Positions 1 to 7,350 of a stretch of 64,000 bases of DNA are shown here, in pieces. Source of the DNA: an uncultured Kocuria sp. (GTDB lineage: Bacteria > Actinomycetota > Actinomycetes > Actinomycetales > Micrococcaceae). A model generated the notes under the pieces. It had not been told where the DNA came from. It did not search any database and saw only the letters and a program-made list of their open reading frames with translations. The position numbers were made by a program, and so were the translations under genes. The stretch covers positions 62,001 through 126,000 of the forward strand of contig NZ_CANMRA010000003.1 of assembly GCF_947500125.1 (NCBI RefSeq), read 5' to 3'. Positions within the stretch are counted from its first letter, which is position 1. Each line of letters opens with the position of its first letter.

Positions 1-119
1 GAGATCTGCGTTCACGGGCAAACTCCTGAGGTTGGTGTCCTGGTGGGCCCGGCCGGCGTCCGGCCGGAAAGGGGGCGGCACGGGCGCGCCGGGCGTGCGC
101 TGCGTACCAAAGTACCTGA

Positions 120-1298
120 TCAGTCGGGGAAGCCCCGGAGCAGCCACTCGGCGGCGACGCGGCCGGAGGCCGCCAGGGACGCGTTCTCGGCCGCCCACGC
201 GGCGCGCCGGCGGCGCTCCCGGGCGTCCTCCTCGGCCCGCGAGGGGTCGAGCCGGCGGTCGAGGGCGGCGATCATGGCCCCGGCCACCGCGTCGGCGTCG
301 TGGTCGACGACCGCGCCCAGGGCGTTGTCCTCCACGAGCTCGGCGGCGACCCCCGCCCCCGCGTAGACGACCGGCGTCCCGCACGCCGCGGCGGCGTAGA
401 TCTTGGTGGGCTTGGTGAAGTCGTAGCCAATGCCCGGGAGCACTGCGCCCAGGGCGGCGACGGCGCCCCGGGTCCACTCGGCGGTCTCGGCGGCGGGGCG
501 CAACCCCTCGAAGAGCACGCTCCCGGGCGCGAGCCGCTCGGCGATCTCCTGCACCCGGTCGATGTCGGAGCCGCGGCCGAAGAAACGCAGTTGGGCGCCG
601 GGGTGGGCCTCCAGGACCCGGGGCATGGCGCGGACGAAGACGTCGGCGCCCTGCCACTCGGACATCGACCCGGCGTAGACGAAGTAGGGGGCGGCGGGCT
701 CGGCCACGGGCCCGTCGGGGCGGAAGACGTCGGTGTCGATGCCGTTCTCCGCCACGAGCACCTTCTCCCACTCCACGCCGGTGACGGACTGCAGCTCGCG
801 GCCCATGGCCTCGGACACGGTGAGCACGCCGGCGGCCCGCCGGGCCGCGAGGGTCTCCATGACGCGCATGGCCCGCTTCACCGGGGCGGGGACGTCCATC
901 TTCTCGGCCGCGGTGGTCCAGATGTCCGGGGCGTACCAGACGTACGGCCGCCGCCGCAGGAACGAGGACACGAGCACGGCCATCCCCGTGGTGGGAGGCG
1001 GTTCGCTGACCACGAGGTCGGCGCGGGTGGCCAGGAGCCGGAAGAGGACGGGGACGTCGAAGCTGAGGTACTGGACGATGCCGCGCACGTAGTCGTACCG
1101 GTCGCGCAGGACGGGCCACCGGCGCACCGGGTAGGGCTCCGGCTCGACCACGGCTCCGGCGGGCGGGCGCGTGGTGAGGACCGTGACCTGAGCCCCCGCC
1201 TCGGTCAGCCCACGGGCCAGGGCCCGCAGCCGGAAGGACGCGGCGGCCGGCTCGGGCGCGAAGATGCGGCTGACGATGACGATGCGGCGGGGAGTCAC
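120..1298 (-). CDS. Glycosyltransferase family 4 protein
   Basis: Predicted cytoplasmic GT4-type glycosyltransferase of 392 aa with a GTG start. The N-terminal Rossmann half begins with a RIVIVSRIF strand and a glycine-poor loop followed by an LARGLTEAGAQV helix. The C-terminal half (about residues 200-370) carries FVYAGSMSEWQG, then FTKPTKIYAAAACGTPVVYAG, the WbuB-like version of the GT4 donor-binding region. It probably transfers a nucleotide-activated sugar in cell-surface polysaccharide or glycolipid synthesis, but no substrate can be read from the sequence. It is the last gene on the left of the window, so its operon partners on that side are unknown. The neighbouring membrane-protein gene upstream is separated by a hairpin, which suggests an own promoter. 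Confidence 0.85.
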   Translation of the reverse strand: MTPRRIVIVSRIFAPEPAAASFRLRALARGLTEAGAQVTVLTTRPPAGAVVEPEPYPVRRWPVLRDRYDYVRGIVQYLSFDVPVLFRLLATRADLVVSEPPPTTGMAVLVSSFLRRRPYVWYAPDIWTTAAEKMDVPAPVKRAMRVMETLAARRAAGVLTVSEAMGRELQSVTGVEWEKVLVAENGIDTDVFRPDGPVAEPAAPYFVYAGSMSEWQGADVFVRAMPRVLEAHPGAQLRFFGRGSDIDRVQEIAERLAPGSVLFEGLRPAAETAEWTRGAVAALGAVLPGIGYDFTKPTKIYAAAACGTPVVYAGAGVAAELVEDNALGAVVDHDADAVAGAMIAALDRRLDPSRAEEDARERRRRAAWAAENASLAASGRVAAEWLLRGFPD

Positions 1299-1373
1299 GG
1301 GACCACCTGTTCGGGGCTGCTCGACGGGAGGGGACGGGGGCCGGGCACGACGTCGACGGGCGCGGGCGGTTCA

Positions 1374-1379
1374 ACTGTA
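1374..1379 (-). promoter_or_regulatory. Candidate -10 box of the glycosyltransferase gene
   Basis: On the minus strand TACAGT fits the actinobacterial -10 pattern TAnnnT and lies about 75 bases upstream of the GTG start, in the only relatively AT-containing stretch of this intergenic region. No convincing -35 box is seen. Confidence 0.35.
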
Positions 1380-1387
1380 CTGGTCCG

Positions 1388-1439
1388 GCCCGCCCGGTCC
1401 CGGGCGGGCGCGCCCCGGGCGGCGACGGACCGGGCGGGC
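1388..1439 (-). terminator. Hairpin after the small membrane protein gene
   Basis: A perfect 13-bp inverted repeat (GCCCGCCCGGTCC at 1388-1400 and its complement at 1427-1439) encloses a GC-rich 26-base loop just past the stop of the gene ending at 1447. No U-run follows, as is common for high-GC actinobacterial terminators. Confidence 0.5.
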
Positions 1440-1446
1440 GGGCCCG

Positions 1447-1845
1447 CTACCGGACGGTGCGGCTCGTCCAGGCGAGCACGCCCGGACGGAAGAGCAGGAC
1501 GAGGACGAGGACGGCCGGCGCGGCCGTCGCGAGCCCTGGCCCCCACTGCCCCGACCGGAGCAGGGGGTAGGCGAGCACCAGGAGGAAGAGCTGGACCACG
1601 AGCGCGGCCGCGCGGGGCCACCGGAAGCCGCGCCAGAGGCCCCGGCCCACGCGCAGCAGCCACAGGGCGCCCCCGAGGAACACCGCCGTGAGGAAGACCG
1701 TGCCGCCCGCGGTCAGGGGCTCCCCGAACAGGAGGGTCCAGACCAGGCGCAGCGCGGCGCCCGCGAGGACCAGGGCCTCGAGCAGCACCACGCCGGTCAG
1801 GACGACGACCTCGCCCGGCCGGGCACCCTGGGAGGGGACGGTCAT
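1447..1845 (-). CDS. Small integral membrane protein, function unknown
   Basis: A 132-aa protein with four clear hydrophobic segments at about residues 13-40, 47-66, 79-96 and 103-120, separated by short Arg-rich loops. It is probably a four-helix inner-membrane protein. The ATG start is supported by a good ribosome binding site (AAGGAG, 7 bases upstream). No catalytic motif or known family was recognised. It is divergent from whiB1 and upstream of the glycosyltransferase, which gives no firm functional link. Codon use and the hydropathy pattern support a real gene. Confidence 0.7.
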   Translation of the reverse strand: MTVPSQGARPGEVVVLTGVVLLEALVLAGAALRLVWTLLFGEPLTAGGTVFLTAVFLGGALWLLRVGRGLWRGFRWPRAAALVVQLFLLVLAYPLLRSGQWGPGLATAAPAVLVLVLLFRPGVLAWTSRTVR

Positions 1846-2162
1846 GGAGTTCTCCTTCCGGCGGTGCGGCGGGCGCGGGCTGCGGCGCTCCCCGCCACCC
1901 TAGTCCGCCGGCCGCCGGGGCGGGCCGCCGCCGGGATCCCGGAGCCGTCCGCGCCGGGCGTCCTGTGAGCAACGACTCACCGAACGGGGTGTGACGCGGC
2001 CCCCAAACCCTTGTCCACACCCCTCCGGCGTGGGAAAGTGGACGACAGTTCTTCACAAGGCCCGTGCGAATGGGCCTTTTCTCTTGTCCCGGACGCCGCT
2101 GCCGCAGGATCCCTCTGCCCTGCGCCGCCGGGACCCGCCCTTGAAAGGAGCGATCGCTGACC
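1846..2162 (+). promoter_or_regulatory. whiB1 upstream region and leader
   Basis: This 317-base gap separates the divergent membrane-protein gene from whiB1. It holds an inverted repeat GTGAG-N6-CTCAC at 1965-1980, a possible promoter with TTGTCC near 2008 and GAAAGT 17 bases further, and a terminator-like hairpin at 2057-2078. A strong ribosome binding site GAAAGGAG lies at 2143-2150. The layout suggests a long structured leader or a separate short RNA before whiB1. Confidence 0.4.
2057..2084 (+). terminator. Terminator-like hairpin inside the whiB1 leader
   Basis: AAGGCCC at 2057-2063 pairs with GGGCCTT at 2072-2078 across an 8-base loop and is followed directly by TTCTCTT. This looks like an intrinsic terminator, yet it sits about 80 bases before the whiB1 start codon and on the same strand. 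It could be an attenuator or the 3' end of a small RNA. Confidence 0.5.
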
Positions 2163-2411
2163 ATGGATTGGCGTAGCCGCGCAGCATGCCTGGAGAAGGA
2201 TCCCGAGCTGTTCTTCCCCGTGGGCAACACCGGACCTGCTCTTCTGCAGATCGAGGAGGCCAAGGCCGTGTGCCGCAGCTGCCCGGTGATGGACACCTGC
2301 CTCCAGTGGGCCCTCGAGTCCGGCCAGGACGCGGGCGTCTGGGGCGGGATGAGCGAGGACGAGCGCCGCGCCCTCAAGCGCCGCGCCGCCCGCGCCCGCC
2401 GCGCCTCCTGA
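2163..2411 (+). CDS. whiB1: WhiB1-type iron-sulfur transcriptional regulator
   Basis: An 82-aa WhiB family protein. The four cluster-binding cysteines are C9, C37, C40 and C46, and the GVWGG turn is at residues 58-62, followed by an Arg/Lys-rich tail that would contact DNA. WhiB1 proteins bind a nitric-oxide-sensitive [4Fe-4S] cluster and the sigma factor, and are essential in mycobacteria. The DWR...DPELFFPVGN start and the ERRALKRR tail match WhiB1 rather than other WhiB classes. The convergent neighbour is pdtaS, the same pairing as Rv3219-Rv3220c. The start is fixed by GAAAGGAG about 12 bases upstream. Confidence 0.95.
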   Translation: MDWRSRAACLEKDPELFFPVGNTGPALLQIEEAKAVCRSCPVMDTCLQWALESGQDAGVWGGMSEDERRALKRRAARARRAS

Positions 2412-2428
2412 GCGCTCCGCTCGCGCCG

Positions 2429-2459
2429 AGGACCGGGAACCCTGCGGGGTCCCGGTCCT
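2429..2459. terminator. Bidirectional terminator between whiB1 and pdtaS
   Basis: AGGACCGGGA at 2429-2438 pairs perfectly with 2450-2459, and three further G-C pairs close the short loop. It lies between the convergent stops of whiB1 and pdtaS and can serve both strands. Confidence 0.75.
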
Positions 2460-2484
2460 TGCCGCTTCCCGGGCCGCCCCCGGA

Positions 2485-4038
2485 TCAGTCGTCGAGCCGG
2501 GCGCACACGGTCACCTCGGTGCCCCCGCCCTGCCGCGGCACCCAGCGGATCCAGCCCCCGAGCTCGCCCGCCACGAGGGTGCGCACGATCTGCATCCCCA
2601 GCCCCTCGCCGCTGCCCGCCCTGCGGAAGGCACCGGCCCCGGACTCCTCGATGACCACGTCGCCCATCCCGGCGCCGTCGTCGCTCACCACGACCTCGAG
2701 CAGCTGACCGGCACCGTCCTCGTCCTGCACGCGGGACGCCTCCAGGGTCACCGTGCCGGTCCGGCCGGCGAGGCCGTGCTCGACGGCGTTCGTGACGAGT
2801 TCGTTGATCACGAGCGCCAGCGGGGTGGCCAGACGGGTCGGCAGCTCGCCGAACTCGCCGATCATCCGGGTGTGCACCGTCTGCTCGGGGGCCGCCACCT
2901 CCGCCGCGAGCCGGAACTGCCGGGCGATGAGCTCGTCGAAGTCCACGTTCTGCGTGAATCCCTGGGAGAGCGTCTCGTGCACCATCGCGATGGTCGCGAC
3001 ACGGCGCATGGCCTGCTCGAGACCGTGCCGCGCCTCGTCCGTCGTCATCCGCCGGGCCTGCAGGCGCAGCAGCGCCGAGACCGTCTGCAGGTTGTTCTTG
3101 ACGCGGTGGTGGATCTCCCGGACGGTCGCGTCCTTCGACACGAGCTCCAGGTCCCGGCGGCGCAGCTCCGTGACGTCCCGGCAGAGCAGCACGGCGCCGA
3201 GCCGGCCGGAGCGGTCCCGCAGCGGGACCGAGCGGAAGTTGACGCTCACACGCGTGCCCTCCACCTCGGTGCGCCACGCCGTCCGCCCGCTGAGCACGGG
3301 GGCGAGGGTCTCGTCCGCGTCCGCCCCCGGCCCCAGCACGGGGGTCACGAGGTCCATGAGCCGCTCCCCGAGCAGCTCGCCGTCGATCCCCAGCCGGCGC
3401 AGCGCCGACTCCGCGTTGGGCGAGACGTAGGTCACGCGGTCCTCGGCGTCGAGCCGGATCGCCCCGTCCCCGACGCGGGGCGCGCCCCGGCGCGACCCCG
3501 TCGGGGCGGAGAAGTCCGGCCAGAGGCCCCCGTTGGCCATCCGCAGCAGCGCGTCGGCGGTCTCGCGGTACACGACCTCCTGCCGCGAGGCCACGTGCCC
3601 CAGTGCCCGCCCTGCGTGCAGGGTCAGCAGGGCGAGCGTCCGCCCCTTGCGCACGAGCGGCACCACCTTGACCGGGTCCGAGGAGCGGGCCCCCTCCCCC
3701 GGGGGGCGCACCCGCTCGACCCGCCGGCCGACCCAGGCGGCCCGCAGGGGCCCGCTCAGCTCCTCGGGCAGCAGCTCGCCGACCATGTCCTTGTGGAAGA
3801 CCGTGGGCCCCGTCGCGGGGCGCACGTGGGCGAGCACCCGGAACGGGCTGCCGGGGGCCGGCATGCCGCGGCCGTTGCCGCTGCCCGCGGCCGGGATGTA
3901 GTCGGCGGGGAAGCTGAGGATCAGGTCGCCGAAGGCGAGGTCGGAGATGAGCTGCCAGTCCCCCACGAGCAGGTGCAGCCACTCGTAGTCCCCGGGCCCG
4001 AAGTCCTGGGTGTCCCTGAGCGGTTCCGTGAACGCCAC
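2485..4038 (-). CDS. pdtaS: Sensor histidine kinase PdtaS
   Basis: A 517-aa cytosolic sensor kinase without membrane segments. An N-terminal GAF-like region (about 15-160) is followed by a PAS domain (about 190-295). The HisKA_2 dimerisation domain carries EIHHRVKNNLQ with the phospho-acceptor His at 310/311, and a HATPase domain has its N box INELVTNAVEHG near residue 417 and a GEGLGMQIV G box. In mycobacteria PdtaS phosphorylates PdtaR, an ANTAR-type RNA-binding antiterminator. No pdtaR is in this window. The gene lies 51 bases after the CpaE-like gene on the same strand and may be cotranscribed with it. Confidence 0.92.
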   Translation of the reverse strand: MAFTEPLRDTQDFGPGDYEWLHLLVGDWQLISDLAFGDLILSFPADYIPAAGSGNGRGMPAPGSPFRVLAHVRPATGPTVFHKDMVGELLPEELSGPLRAAWVGRRVERVRPPGEGARSSDPVKVVPLVRKGRTLALLTLHAGRALGHVASRQEVVYRETADALLRMANGGLWPDFSAPTGSRRGAPRVGDGAIRLDAEDRVTYVSPNAESALRRLGIDGELLGERLMDLVTPVLGPGADADETLAPVLSGRTAWRTEVEGTRVSVNFRSVPLRDRSGRLGAVLLCRDVTELRRRDLELVSKDATVREIHHRVKNNLQTVSALLRLQARRMTTDEARHGLEQAMRRVATIAMVHETLSQGFTQNVDFDELIARQFRLAAEVAAPEQTVHTRMIGEFGELPTRLATPLALVINELVTNAVEHGLAGRTGTVTLEASRVQDEDGAGQLLEVVVSDDGAGMGDVVIEESGAGAFRRAGSGEGLGMQIVRTLVAGELGGWIRWVPRQGGGTEVTVCARLDD

Positions 4039-4089
4039 ATCGCCTCCGGTGGTCGCTGGTGGGGAGGGCCCGGACGGCGCCCCCCGTGA

Positions 4090-5442
4090 TCAGCGCCGCA
4101 ACCAGGCCCCGATCCTGCCGCCCAGCCTAGTACCGTGCACGAGCGGGTCCCCCTCCGCCTCCGCCTCCCCGGCGTCGGCGAGCACCCTGCCGGCCAGTGT
4201 CCGGAACGCGGCGCGCCCTGCCGACCCCGCCGCGGTCTCCGCCAGGACGGCCCCCGCCAGCAGCGCCTCGTCGAAGGTCTCCGGGTCCCACGGCACGAAC
4301 AGCTCGACCGCCGGGCCGGCACCGAAGCGCGCCCAGGCCTCGCGGATCCCCAGCTCCGGGGAGCGTCCGGCCGCCGAGCGGCGCAGCTTGTTGACGACGA
4401 CGACGAGCCGGGCGCCGGGCGCGGCCGCGGCGACGTCCGGCAGACCCTTGACCAGCCGCGGCACGCCGATGGTGTCCGCGGCGCCCACGGCCACCACCAC
4501 GTCCGCGCGCTCCAGGACCGTGAGGGCCGCGGCGTGCCGGCGAGGAGCCATGGTGTCGACGGTGAGCTCCTCGTCGGCCTCCAGCGCGAAGCCGCAGTCC
4601 ACGACCGTGGTGCCGAACTCCTGCACCGAGCGCTCGAGCACGGCCGCGACGGCGCTGGAGCGCAGCTCCGGCCAGCGGTCCTGACGGGTCAGGCCCGTGA
4701 GCACCCGGACGGTGCGCCCCGCGACGGCCACGTCGGCCGCCGTCCGGCGCAGGGCCGCGCCGTCGAGCCGGCCCTGGTCGGCCAGGCGGCACGCCTGGGC
4801 CAGACCCGCCGCCTCGTCGAGCATGCCGAGGGCCGCGGCCACCGACGGGCCGTAGGTGTCCGCGTCGAGGAGGGCGGTGTCCTGCCCGAGGAGGGCGATC
4901 TCGGCGGCGAGGTTGACGGCCACCGTGGTCCGGCCCGGCGCTCCCGTGGGACCCCACACCGCCACGATCCGCCCGGCGCCCCGGGGGCCGGACGGCTCCG
5001 CGCCGCCGAGGTCCTCCAGGCCCCCGGGGTCCGCGCCGGCCGCGGCGTCCGCGCGGCCCGCCGCGACGACGTCGGCGTAGCCCACGGTGGTCGGTGCGCC
5101 CGCCGCGGCGGCGACAGCCTCCTCGACGAGGCGGGCGGCGTCCTCGGGGGTAGCGTGCTCCGGGACGACCACGGCGCCCAGGCCGGCGAGGCGGCGGTGG
5201 TCGTGGCCCTCCAGGACCAGCAGCGCCGCGCCACCGAGCCGGATCTGCTCCAGCAGGCTCGCGGTGAGGTCCTCGGCGCCCTCCGCGACGAGGGCGGCCC
5301 GGCCGAGTCCGGCACGGGCCGCGGCCAGCAGCTCCGTGAGGTCGAGGCAGCGGCGCACCACCGTGACCGGCCCGGGCAGCCGTTCGATCCCGTCGACGAG
5401 TGGCCAGGTCGAGACCCCGAGGGCCATGACCGGCAGCACCAT
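4090..5442 (-). CDS. CpaE-like MinD/ParA-family ATPase
   Basis: A 450-aa protein related to the CpaE/MinD group that positions or regulates Flp/Tad-type systems. The first 150 residues resemble a degenerate receiver-like domain. The P-loop is GPTGAPGRTT (residues 164-173), where the usual invariant Lys of GKT is Arg. A second Asp-containing motif (VVDCGFAL) and VVVVNKLRRS follow. The ATG overlaps the stop of the upstream SAF gene by one base (TGATG), so the two are translationally coupled. No other Tad pilus genes are nearby, so a pilus role is not shown. A start further upstream is open but would run over the SAF gene. Confidence 0.8.
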   Translation of the reverse strand: MVLPVMALGVSTWPLVDGIERLPGPVTVVRRCLDLTELLAAARAGLGRAALVAEGAEDLTASLLEQIRLGGAALLVLEGHDHRRLAGLGAVVVPEHATPEDAARLVEEAVAAAAGAPTTVGYADVVAAGRADAAAGADPGGLEDLGGAEPSGPRGAGRIVAVWGPTGAPGRTTVAVNLAAEIALLGQDTALLDADTYGPSVAAALGMLDEAAGLAQACRLADQGRLDGAALRRTAADVAVAGRTVRVLTGLTRQDRWPELRSSAVAAVLERSVQEFGTTVVDCGFALEADEELTVDTMAPRRHAAALTVLERADVVVAVGAADTIGVPRLVKGLPDVAAAAPGARLVVVVNKLRRSAAGRSPELGIREAWARFGAGPAVELFVPWDPETFDEALLAGAVLAETAAGSAGRAAFRTLAGRVLADAGEAEAEGDPLVHGTRLGGRIGAWLRR

Positions 5443-6095
5443 CACCGGCCGCCCGCGGGGTTCCACACGAGCGTGACACGGGCGTCGTTGCCGAGCGCGT
5501 CCACGAGCTCCTCCATCGGGTCCTCCTCGACCAGCACGTGCACCACGGTGCCGCGGCCGGCGCCGAGGGCGGTCTCCTCCGCCTGCACCCCGGCGATCTC
5601 GGCCGCGGGAAGCAGCAGGCGCGCCGGCTCGTGGCCTCGGCCCGAGGGCTTCTGCGCGGCGACCCAGACGTCCACGCGCGAGCCGGCCCCGGCGTCCTGG
5701 GGCAGCGGGTGGTCCACGGGGACGGCCACCGGCTTGCGGTCCAGCCGGTCCGCGGTGCCCAGGGCGTTCCCCGGCAGCAGCTGGCCCGCCGGGATCCGCT
5801 GCGTGGCGACCGTGCCCGGCCCGGGCGCGGCGTCGGCCGGGACGTACAGGTCCGCGGCGTCCTGCAGCCGGACGTCGACGGCCACGACGTCCTCCGCGGT
5901 CACCTCCTGGCCGACCTCGAGGTCCCGGGCCGCCGCCAGGTAGGGGTCCGTCCGGTTCGTGGCGGAGACCACGGCGGTCACCCCGGCGACGGAGAGCAGC
6001 ACGAGCAGCAGCCCGGTCAGTAGCCGGGGGTCCCGCCAGGTCGGTCTCCGGAACCGGACCGACGGGGCGTCCGTGCCCCTGACCGTGCCGCTCAT
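5442..6095 (-). CDS. SAF-domain protein (CpaB/RcpC-like)
   Basis: A 217-aa protein with an Arg-rich cytoplasmic N-terminus, one membrane anchor (about residues 24-44, LLTGLLLVLLSVAGVTAVV) and an extracytoplasmic SAF domain beginning at YLAAARDLEVGQEVTAEDV. SAF domains occur in CpaB/RcpC pilus-assembly proteins and antifreeze-like sugar-binding folds. The chosen ATG has GAGAGAGG 8 bases upstream, and earlier in-frame starts give an Arg-rich, atypical extension. Coupled to the CpaE-like ATPase. CpaB-CpaE pairs normally act together at a pilus secretin, but this organism type has no outer membrane. Confidence 0.82.
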   Translation of the reverse strand: MSGTVRGTDAPSVRFRRPTWRDPRLLTGLLLVLLSVAGVTAVVSATNRTDPYLAAARDLEVGQEVTAEDVVAVDVRLQDAADLYVPADAAPGPGTVATQRIPAGQLLPGNALGTADRLDRKPVAVPVDHPLPQDAGAGSRVDVWVAAQKPSGRGHEPARLLLPAAEIAGVQAEETALGAGRGTVVHVLVEEDPMEELVDALGNDARVTLVWNPAGGR

Positions 6096-6152
6096 CGGCG
6101 ACCGCCTCTCTCGATGCTCGGCGCGGCCGTGGGGACCGCGCTCGTCGACCAC

Positions 6153-6158
6153 ATTGTG
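6153..6158 (-). promoter_or_regulatory. Candidate -10 box of the SAF-CpaE-like operon
   Basis: CACAAT on the minus strand, within GGGCACAATG, about 58 bases before the SAF gene start. The same CACAAT core precedes hemE and mtrA in this window. No clear -35. Confidence 0.3.
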
Positions 6159-6334
6159 CCCGCGGGCGTGGTGCCGCGGGAACGGGTCGGTGCACAACTG
6201 GGGACAGGGTCGTGTCCGGGCCACCCCGCGCGCCGTGCCGGGGTGGTGACGGCGCCGCATGTGGACGGGGGGCCGCTCCGTCCGTTCGGTGGCAGACTGG
6301 AACGGGAGAGCAACCACGAGCAAGGAGGCGGAGG

Positions 6335-6550
6335 ATGGCGCAGCAGCGCTTCCTGACCTTGGCGGACGTCGCCGAGATCCTCAACATCTCGGCGACGCAG
6401 GCGAGGGCTCTCGTGCGCAGCGGGGAGCTGCCCGCCATCCAGGTGGGCGGACGCGGCCAGTGGCGTGTCGAGACCGCCAAGCTGGAGGAGTACATCGCCC
6501 GGGGGTACGAACGGACCGCGGAGGCGGTGCGCTCGGGCGCACTGGACTGA
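6335..6550 (+). CDS. Excisionase-type helix-turn-helix protein
   Basis: A 71-aa MerR/excisionase-family DNA-binding protein. FLTLADVAEILNISATQAR forms the helix-turn-helix, and LPAIQVGGRGQWRV is the wing strand pair typical of this fold. The C-terminal LEEYIARGYERT is a helix. Size and fold resemble BldC-like small regulators, but the recognition residues differ from the BldC sequence, so orthology is not claimed. The start is fixed by AAGGAGG at 6322-6328. It is divergent from the SAF-CpaE-like operon. An inverted repeat CCACCCCG/CGGGGTGG at 6221-6246 in the shared upstream region could be an operator. Confidence 0.85.
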   Translation: MAQQRFLTLADVAEILNISATQARALVRSGELPAIQVGGRGQWRVETAKLEEYIARGYERTAEAVRSGALD

Positions 6551-6577
6551 TCCACCGGGTCGACCCCGGCGGCCGCT

Positions 6578-7141
6578 TCACCCCGCCGCGAGCGAGGTCA
6601 CGCAGACCAGCGCCGGGAACGGCACGGCGCGCAGTGCGGTCACGCTGCTCCGCCTCCGGTAGTCGTCGTCGGGGTGCAGGGCCAGGTCGAAGAAGTCCGC
6701 GCCCACCTGGTCGACCGTCCCGTCGAGCTCGCCGAGCGGTCCGCCGCCGGCGAGCCGGATCCGCACCCCGGCCCTGGCCCGGGCGAGGGCGCGCAGCGCG
6801 TGCCCCAGGCCGAGCCGCAGCGCCACCGGGTCGTCGCCGGACGCCCACCCCCGGCCGAGGGACTCCCACCACAGGACGGCCCCCAGCGGCACCAGGTGCT
6901 CGGTCCCCCGGTCCTCGAGGGCGACCCAGCCGGACCCCACCGTGCGCACCCGGCCCTCGACCGGCACGGACCCCGCGAGCAGGGCCCGCACGGGTTCGCC
7001 CTGCCGCCGGCGCAGCCGGTCCGCCAGGCGCACCCGGGAGTACTCCGCACGGGCCTGCTCCGCGGCCTCCTCCTCCAGGCCCAGCTGGTGCACCGAGGCC
7101 AGCTGGGCCTCCATGTCCGCGAACAGCTGCTCCCAGCGCAC
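6578..7141 (-). CDS. Conserved actinobacterial protein, function unknown
   Basis: A 187-aa soluble protein. The N-terminal third (MRWEQLFADMEAQL...RLRRRQGEPV) is charged and helical. The remainder is rich in small beta strands with repeated GxVxxVGxxxxxL patterns, suggesting two SH3-like or Sm-like barrels (about residues 58-95 and 125-160). The closing stretch VTALRAVPFPALVCVTSLAAG is hydrophobic but has no clear membrane helix. No catalytic residues were recognised. Its start codon faces the LysM gene across a 209-base region with an unusual repeat. The stop is 27 bases from the convergent HTH gene. Confidence 0.7.
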   Translation of the reverse strand: MRWEQLFADMEAQLASVHQLGLEEEAAEQARAEYSRVRLADRLRRRQGEPVRALLAGSVPVEGRVRTVGSGWVALEDRGTEHLVPLGAVLWWESLGRGWASGDDPVALRLGLGHALRALARARAGVRIRLAGGGPLGELDGTVDQVGADFFDLALHPDDDYRRRSSVTALRAVPFPALVCVTSLAAG

Positions 7142-7253
7142 TGCAGGGCCTCCCCTTCCGCCGCCCGGACCGTCCGGTCGCGCAGGGCCTCAACGTAGGC
7201 GTCCGTCCCGGGCCGGTCAAGGAACGTCATGTCCACCGCGGCCCGCGGCACCC

Positions 7254-7283
7254 TTTACACCGGCTGCCAGCGAGTGCTAACAA
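7254..7283 (+). promoter_or_regulatory. Candidate promoter of the LysM gene
   Basis: TTTACA (7254-7259) and TAACAA (7278-7283) are 18 bases apart and resemble a housekeeping promoter. The predicted start of transcription falls at about 7290, inside the repeat array that follows. Confidence 0.45.
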
Positions 7284-7285
7284 TG

Positions 7286-7320
7286 TCAAAACGCGTCAAA
7301 CAACATCAAAAACAGTCAAA
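7286..7320 (+). repeat. Four TCAAA units at exact 10-bp spacing
   Basis: TCAAA occurs at 7286-7290, 7296-7300, 7306-7310 and 7316-7320. In three of four units it is preceded by G (GTCAAA). It is a short AT-rich island in very GC-rich DNA, placed from the predicted +1 to about +30 of the LysM gene, where a repressor operator would be expected. Helical phasing puts every unit on one face of the DNA. Confidence 0.6.
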
Positions 7321-7350
7321 TGAGATCCAACTCCATGGGGTGGGGACGAG

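Noticed and set aside
1965-1980. A true CRP binding site upstream of whiB1
   Set aside because: The GTGA and TCAC parts are separated by 8 bases instead of 6, so it was kept only as an unassigned inverted repeat.
1295-3982. An 895-codon minus-strand frame running through whiB1 and part of pdtaS
   Set aside because: Composition is Arg/Gly/Pro-rich, it crosses the whiB1 gene and two terminators, and pdtaS is clearly coded in another frame.
7272-7280. GAGTGCTAA, one half of a CIRCE (HrcA) element upstream of the LysM gene
   Set aside because: The partner half TTAGCACTC is absent at the required 9-base spacing, and no heat-shock gene follows.
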